64,000 nt of DNA from Mercurialis annua (Eukaryota; Streptophyta; Magnoliopsida; Malpighiales; Euphorbiaceae): assembly GCF_937616625.2 (NCBI RefSeq), contig NC_065571.1:53925651-53989650 (forward strand), read 5' to 3'. The notes beneath the pieces are model-generated. The model was not told the DNA's origin. It did no database searches and was given only the letters and a program-made list of their open reading frames with translations. Every line of letters begins with the position of its first letter. The first letter of the stretch is position 1. The position numbers and the translations under genes are program-made. Below are positions 57,297 through 64,000 of this stretch, one piece after another.

Positions 57297-60200
57297 CAAT
57301 TTTGATCATATAAATATAAATTTATTAATTATTTAATTAAATTATTAGGTGCTTACTCATCAATTATACATAGTACTGTAGATGGCACAATTTTGTATTA
57401 GGCTCCTACATTTATGGCTAATTTATAATACGTCAGGTCAAATTATCATAGCACATTTCAAACTTTGCATATGTAATCTCAGAATAAAAGAACCACATTA
57501 CAAATTTTGTATATGCAACTTATCAAACAATAAATAAATGAGAGAAGATTATTTTTTTTTCTTTTTTATTTATGATCAGTATGATATCATAAATTAATTT
57601 TTTTTACATAAGCCAACCATTGAACTTTTCAGGACTAATTTTAATTTTTAATGTTTTTTTATGAATACCTTTTAATGTTTTAAATTATAATGGAATATTA
57701 AAAACATAAGAATCAATATTAAAGGATTCCAGTTGTACACTATCACAAATAATTTGCTTGAACTATAATGCAATAGTGATATTTTAAGTGTTGTCGCCCA
57801 AATTGACTGCATTTTTTTGATGTAGACTGATGAAGTGTGCCGATTATACTCAAAAATGGTCCAAAATAAGGAAGAAAAGAATACAAGAACAGTCAATTTT
57901 TCCACAGAAAAAATTTCACCAACCCACCAAGCTTTCAAGGTTGCACTTTTATGCACAAAGCAAATAATTGCGGATTTCTCTTCATTAAAAAATTTAGTTA
58001 TTTTTTAGAAATTTAAAGTTAAATTATTTTTTTCTCTATTTTTTTAAAAAAAATTATAAGTTGATTTTTGCTATCTAATATAAAAATAGAAAAATAAAAT
58101 AAACAAATAGACAAATAGTAACTCATACCTAAATTTAGGTTGATAATATAAAAAAGAAAAAATACGTCTACATATACTTTATTTATTAAATATATTATAA
58201 TTTTAAACTTTATCAAATTTAATCTACCAAGTGTCGTTAAATATATACACGCTAATTTTTTAATTGGTGTATAATATTGCATCATATCATCGACGTGTAA
58301 TATATATACCATATAAGATAAGTTTCATATATAGATGTTTAATATTGCGCCATGTCATATAAATATATTATGATAATATCTAACAACATTCAAAAATGAT
58401 TAACCAAGCTGATAATATTATGATATATTTTGCAAATGAGACATGGTTGTTAGCAGATAAATGCATTTTACTTATGAATAAATTAGTTTAGATTATAATG
58501 TATCCATAAATATTTGGCCACTTATAGCATGAAATGGATAGAATCAGCACTCCAAAAGTGGGTCTCGATCTTTCTTTTTCTACATGGAATTTCAAGGTGG
58601 CGATATTGACCCGTATTATGTTGAGAAGGGGAGATAATATAATATGACAATAATAAATTTATAAATAAAAAATGATTATTTCATTAAATTTTTTTAATTA
58701 TAATATAATTATTGTTTGCGTGCTAATTGATAATTTTATATTCGAATTTTTAAATTACTGTTTAAATATTTTAACTAATTCTGTTCGAAAAATTGGACAG
58801 ATTTAATAAAACTGAACTAAATTAAATTATGCTAAACTCATTTGAAGGTTAAAAAACTTATGCGGAATTAATATTTAAACTATTCTTACTTTTAAGTTAA
58901 CTAATCGCAGAGATTGGAGATAAAAAAAATATTGGGCTAAATTAATTTTGTGTTGTGTCATGATGTCATCTGAAATTATTAGGTCTAACATCAACAGTAT
59001 CATAGATCCAGATCGACATATTGAAAAATTCTAAAATATAAATGTAGAGACTAAACTTTTTTCAACTATTCTTATTATTAAGTTAACCAATCGCAAGGAT
59101 TAAAATTTAAACTATTTCTATTCCTAAATTAAATGTCTTAGAATTTTTAAATGTGTCGATCTCACGGTTAGATAGAATTTCCTCACACTTGTAAAGCTTT
59201 TTGTGTCATCATCCTTAACTTTAATACCTTAATTGATCAATGGGGAAAAAAAATGTTGAAGCCACTTCTAGAAACTATTTACTATTGAATCTCCAAAAAT
59301 CAATTTTCTTCCGCGGAAGTCTATGGGTTCCTAAAGCCCAACACATAATCCAAAATTTCTGTGATATATTTAATATCAAACTCAGTCCCTCTCAAGCTAG
59401 ACTTTTAGATGTTTAGGACCATACATATGACACTGTTGATGTTAAATTAAACCTAACAATTTCAAATGACTCAACACAAAATTAAGTAATAGAAATCATT
59501 TACGGCATACCAATTTTTTAATTGTTCTTTTTGTTATGCTATTTATCATAAGAGATATTAATGAGTCTAGTTATGTTATACTAAATGAAATTATATATTA
59601 TCCAAACAAGTAACTAAATAGGTTCATGTTAAATAGGTTGATCCAGTAACCTATTTAATTGAATATATATTATGTATTATGTCATGCAATCTGTTTTATA
59701 TGTTATGTTTGAATTTTATATGAACACAATTATAAATTGTGCTGTCTTCATTTTTAATATGTCATATATTCCTTTTAATAAATATATTGTATTTGCATTT
59801 TAATAAAGCGCGGTTATTAATTATGTTCTCTTTGTATTTATTTTCGTATTTAAACTAATCGTGAACTTATATCAATATGATTCTAGCGACAGACCCTCGC
59901 TTAATTTAGTAAAAAACATTTATAGAAAGAAAAGTAGGAGTGCTGCCATTGTTTTGTAGCCATAAAAGGAGGTGATTACTCTTCTCATACATGCTCAACA
60001 ATTGATTGGAGGAATTTAACTAAGGATCATATCACCCCTCCAACTTGTTACAAAAGTTAAAATATTTAAATTTATGATTTATGACAAAAAAAAAACCCAC
60101 AATTTATCAATTTTGAATCATTTTTACTCCTCTAATGTGTTATCTTATTTTCCAAAGGAATTTAAAATTGGTCCAAAATTGACAGCTTGTAGATTTATTT

Positions 60201-60854
60201 TATCATAAGTTATAAAATTGAGTTTTTTTATATATCTTTTATATCAAACGAAAGGGATAAAAGGATTTAAAATATATGCAAAACACATATTTGGATCCTC
60301 CCGTGCCAGACATTTTTCTAAATCCTCCACTTTTATTTGTCAAGATTGAGTTTCCGTATTTCTAATTTTATAGATATTATACTGTTCCGTCACAAAAATA
60401 AAATGCATTTGCTCCATAAACCGCCACTGAAACTGAAATAAATTTTTTATGCATTTTTTTATTGATTGTTTTTTTTATTTGGGTCCCTATATTTTTATTT
60501 TGGTTCCAATCTTTTCAACAGTCTAACTTAACACTGTTAACGTTGTACAAAATGAAAAATATGAACTCAATATATATAAATTATAGTAGAGAAATCCAAT
60601 TTAAAAAGATATAATAATACGGAAATTCAAATATGAATTTCGCCAAAATAATATTATTACAATATGCTCTATTTCAATCATTTTCGCGCATTGTTGGAGT
60701 CCAATAACATGTCTTAGGCAACTAGATCCTTGTCGTTGCCGACTACTTCACGCCGAAATATTTGAATTACATAATTCTTTACTTGCATTGCACCCCATCC
60801 AACTAACCAAAACTTCCATTATCTCCACTCTCCAGTTATAACTGTCATAGAATA
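57297..60854. other. Intergenic downstream of bHLH gene
   Basis: No gene recognised in 3.5 kb. It holds an inverted repeat (58942-59485) and AT-rich DNA. The minus-strand frames at 57672-57956 and 58019-58312 show only AT-biased composition. Confidence 0.45.
58942..59485. repeat. Imperfect inverted repeat, about 540 bp
   Basis: The left TAATTTTGTGTTGTGTCAT, GAAATTATTAGGTCTAACATC and AACAGTATCAT correspond inverted to ATGACACTGTTGATGTTAAA, AACCTAACAATTTCAAATGA and CTCAACACAAAATTA at the right. Probably a foldback transposon; the target duplication was not resolved. Confidence 0.5.
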
Positions 60855-60857
60855 TTA

Positions 60858-61526
60858 GGCCTCGCTTGGTTCGTTTTGTAACAATTTCTGGAAAGTAATT
60901 TTCCGGAAAGTGTAGTTTCTGAGAAGTTAAATTCCCACGAAGTTTGATAAATATTACTTGTTTCAATTTTTACTTCCCGGAAAGTACAAAATTAATTTTA
61001 ATATAATATACTATATTTTTAATTAAAAGACATAAATGTCCTTTGATAATTTTTATATTGTTAAACAAATAATTTTAATTTAAAAATCGAGCAATAAATA
61101 ATTTAATTTTTGCTTATTATCTCTTATTTTACGATTCAGGTACTATTTAGGAGAGTTTTTAAATATTAAAATTTAAAAATTATATTTTTTTATTTGAATT
61201 TTACATAATATAAAATATTGAATAAAAATATTTACTTATTATAAATAACAATTATAAAATAATATAAGTATATTTTTTGAAATAAATAAAAATATTTTTC
61301 TATGAATTTAAAAAAAAAAAGAAAAAAATTAAGGTTAAATTAGAAAAAATCAACAAAAGTGTTAGGGAAGTTCTACTTCCTTGGATTTTGTTAGGGAAGT
61401 TACTTCCCTAGTTAAAGGGAAGTCAAACATCCAACTTTCCGGGAAGTAAAATGTAAAAATTAAACCAATGCTACTTTCCGGAAAGTACAACTTCCCTAAA
61501 CTATTTACGCCCAACCAAGCAAAACC
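60858..61526. mobile_element. Tourist/Harbinger-like MITE, copy 2 (669 bp)
   Basis: The left GGCCTCGCTTGGTTCG and the right AACCAAGCAAAACC are inverted. TTA repeats at 60855-60857 and 61527-61529. The internal order (TTTTCCGGAAAGTG, TTGATAAATATTACTTG, CGGAAAGTACAAAATTAATT) follows 7403-8098 closely, so the two are members of one family. Confidence 0.85.
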
Positions 61527-63236
61527 TTAGTATACATGGAATTTACATTTTGAAAATAAGTATTACTACAATTTGGAAGCTTTTCAAAATACCATTTTAC
61601 CAATATTTATTAAATAAATATCAAACGTACCCCTAAACTTGCACGCAATCAATAATTAATATCAAATATAATTTTTTTATCAACTATTCTTTTAAACGTG
61701 TCAGTTTTTATCATGTTAAATATAATAATTCACCTTAAAAATTGCACGAATTTTAAGAACAACTTAGAAGGCTAAATGGATAGAAATTTTAATTGATTAA
61801 TCCAAAATTTATACTAATTGAAAAATTAACAAATTAATTAATGAAATACTAATTTAGATATTTATTTTTATGTTACTACATTTCAACATTTATTTCTTTG
61901 CAACCTATATATTATCACATTAATAGAAAATGCATCTTCAACTAGAAAATTGTAGTTAAAAATTAAAACTGAATGGTGACGTTGACATTTGTACTATATT
62001 AGTAAATAAGTCTAAATAAGTGTCGTAAAGTCTATGTTTGAAAATTCTTGTGGTTGGCTACTTTTATGAATTATGATACTACAGAAGATGTAAAGCTTTG
62101 ACTTTAGTTGTGAATTAGATGTATCCAAAAGGTTAATTTTGGTGTTTTTCTATTGCTAAACGGAGAAGTCAAGCTTCAAAATAGTGTCAAACCCATCATC
62201 TAAACAAATTAAAAATATTTTGTTGTAATTTTGATTTGCCTAAAATACTATAATCAATGTTAACTTTAACCGTCTAGATGTTAATTTGGCCTTTGAATTT
62301 GTACGTGAAAGACAATTAACATTAAAAGTATGTTTTTATTAAATAATCCCCTAAACTTATTATGTTGTTATCAATTTCTTCAAACTATTATCAAAAACCT
62401 CCTATCTTTTTTAAAAATAAAAGTTTAATGGTACCAAAAAAAATAAACTTTTTAAAGTTTAATCCAAACTTTTAAAAAGTTATAAATCTATTTTAATTTG
62501 ACAAATTCACTAATAACCTATCAAATTTTCCAAAATTAATTTACCCAAACATTCAGCATAAAAACTACACATTCAATTGCCACATAGGCTTAAATTAATT
62601 TTAAAAAAAATGGATAAATTTCTAACAAATTCATCAAATTATATACATTTACAACTTTTAAGAAGTATATATTTCATCCAATTTTTTTAATAATTTATGC
62701 CAATTGATTGTCAATCGAGGGTTAGACATTATTGTAACGAAATCATGCATTTCAAAATAAATTTGATGAAATTGAAATGTTGGGATATTTGTAGAACTAT
62801 CATGAAAATATTTGACCTTTTTTTAGTCATTTAGCCTTTAAAAAAAGTACATTTCTGACACCAATTAAGCCAAAAATTAATAGTCTAGGCCTAATTGATA
62901 AAAAAATGACAAAAGAAGTCGACTGTGTTGTTAATTGTCTTTCATGCACAAGATCAGGGAGCAAATTGATACTTCAATCTAGCTTTTATTAGTATGAAAA
63001 TTTATGGATCAAACACGAACATATTGTCAACTTCTCTAGTCTTACAATAATTCCAGAATATACCCTAAAATCTCAAGACTTAAGTATCTCATGGAATGAA
63101 TACCAATCACGACTCCTATACACAATTATGTTTTTTAAAAATAAGCTCGATTGCTGATGATACCTTTCAATGAGTACACATAACCTATCAAAAAGTCAAT
63201 GACCAACAATTCAAAGCTTAAAAAAAATTAAGCGAC

Positions 63237-63346
63237 TGAATTAACAGTAGCCGATTATTAAGTGACTGAATTAAGAGACTGAATTAGGTGTGTGCATTTA
63301 TCAGTTAAGTCAGTCACCAAACTGAATTAACAGTAGCCGATTATTT
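63237..63346 (+). repeat. Short direct repeat near hAT-like terminus
   Basis: ACTGAATTAACAGTAGCCG plus ATTATT occurs at about 63237 and again about 83 bases later, bracketing a TAGGTGTGTGCA terminus. No matching right terminus was identified, so the element is probably broken. Confidence 0.5.
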
Positions 63347-63833
63347 TTTTGGTTCAGTCAGTTAATTTAGCTGACCGAATAACTGAATTTTATTATATTG
63401 ATTTCTAAAAAAGTAAAAAATGAAAAAAATTAATTTTGGTGTTAATTTTTTATTATATAGAAATTAGAGGGCAAATAGATATCTAAATCATTTTAAAAAA
63501 TTACAAAAATAACATTATGCATATATAATACGGTCAGTTTGGTTAATATGAAACATTTATACTGAAAACCGGACCAAACTGAAATAGCCAAAAATTTCAA
63601 AATTGTTAACCAAAACTGAACCAAATTAAGTAATCCAAGCATAGCAGAAATTTGAACAAAATAAGTGGTGATAAATCCTTGAATACAAAACTATCAATCA
63701 CACTCACCTTAAGCAGGACAAGCTCCTAAAATGGTATTCTGCTTTCAAGTACCAAGCTTTCAGTTCTGTACAAAAGTCCAGCTCCTGTTTGTCACACAGT
63801 ACAAGTACCTCAAGAATTAGTAGTAAAAACATA

Positions 63834-63998
63834 TTAGTGTCGTAGATACAAAAAATAATGGGTTGCATAAATATTTTCTGGCATTTCCATTAATAAAGAG
63901 TTGGTCTCATTCAAAAAAGCAATGGATTTGAACATCGAAAGAGAACTGATAAAACTCTCGCCAGAATTGTAAAGGCTGCTCCTTCTGAACTCACAAAA
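63834..63998 (-). other. Possible 3' end of a truncated minus-strand gene
   Basis: An open minus-strand frame of 55 codons enters from the right edge and stops at TAA (63834-63836). It includes SSLYNSGESFISSLSMFKSI and has a less AT-biased composition than its surroundings. I do not recognise the protein; chance opening is a serious alternative. Confidence 0.15.
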
Positions 63999-64000
63999 CT

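Larger units (their letters stand above)
61530..64000. other. Intergenic, AT-rich, right end of window
   Basis: No confident gene. A repeat-rich stretch at about 63237-63620 has a hAT-like end (TAGGTGTGTGCA, about 63285) and purine/pyrimidine-imbalanced ACCAAACTGAA words. The last 165 bases may be the 3' end of a minus-strand gene (listed separately). Confidence 0.4.

Overview
This window looks like nuclear DNA of a eudicot plant. It is very AT-rich, with spliced genes whose introns follow GT..AG, and most of the intergenic space is transposons of typical plant families (copia, LINE, SINE, Stowaway, Tourist, hAT, Mutator-like). I cannot name the species. No bacterial, organellar or viral segment was seen, and nothing in it looks like a new defence or CRISPR-type system.

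Five host genes are supported; each could be assembled exon by exon with an intact frame. They are: a cytokinin dehydrogenase (CKX, closest in my memory to CKX3; 5 exons, 24997-27872, +); a chloroplast CRM-domain splicing factor of the CFM3 type (9 exons, 33897-38026, +); two tandem alpha/beta hydrolases (7 exons each, 38377-40941 and 41548-44107, -); and a bHLH041-type transcription factor with a 15-bp micro-exon (8 exons, 54263-57296, +). CFM3 and the first hydrolase converge. The hydrolase pair arose by a roughly 3.2-kb tandem duplication that also copied the DNA just after the CFM3 stop codon. The five genes do not form an obvious pathway.

Left part (1-24.4 kb): a LINE first ORF runs off the left edge, followed by a tRNA-derived SINE and several MITEs. 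Next is a direct duplication of about 2 kb (8431-10466 and 12669-14601) separated by a decayed copia fragment. A Mutator-like MITE cluster occupies 16.7-18.2 kb. At 18335-24404 lies a Mutator-type element with two 376-bp terminal inverted repeats that I read as identical, flanked by a perfect 9-bp target duplication. Inside it sits a complete copia retrotransposon (18766-23310) with identical 235-bp LTRs, one 1321-residue gag-pol frame and a perfect 5-bp target duplication. This nested pair ends about 0.6 kb upstream of the CKX start codon.

Middle and right (27.9-64 kb): gene-proximal MITEs sit in introns, promoters and 3' flanks. There is a hAT element with a perfect 8-bp target duplication (31035-31732), and another hAT-like MITE carrying an (AT)51 microsatellite inside a LINE remnant (47046-47543). 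Two related Tourist-like elements lie 53 kb apart, and long AT-rich stretches have no detectable gene. Because two segments are duplicated, several insertions can be compared with their empty site inside the window, giving an internal relative chronology of transposition.
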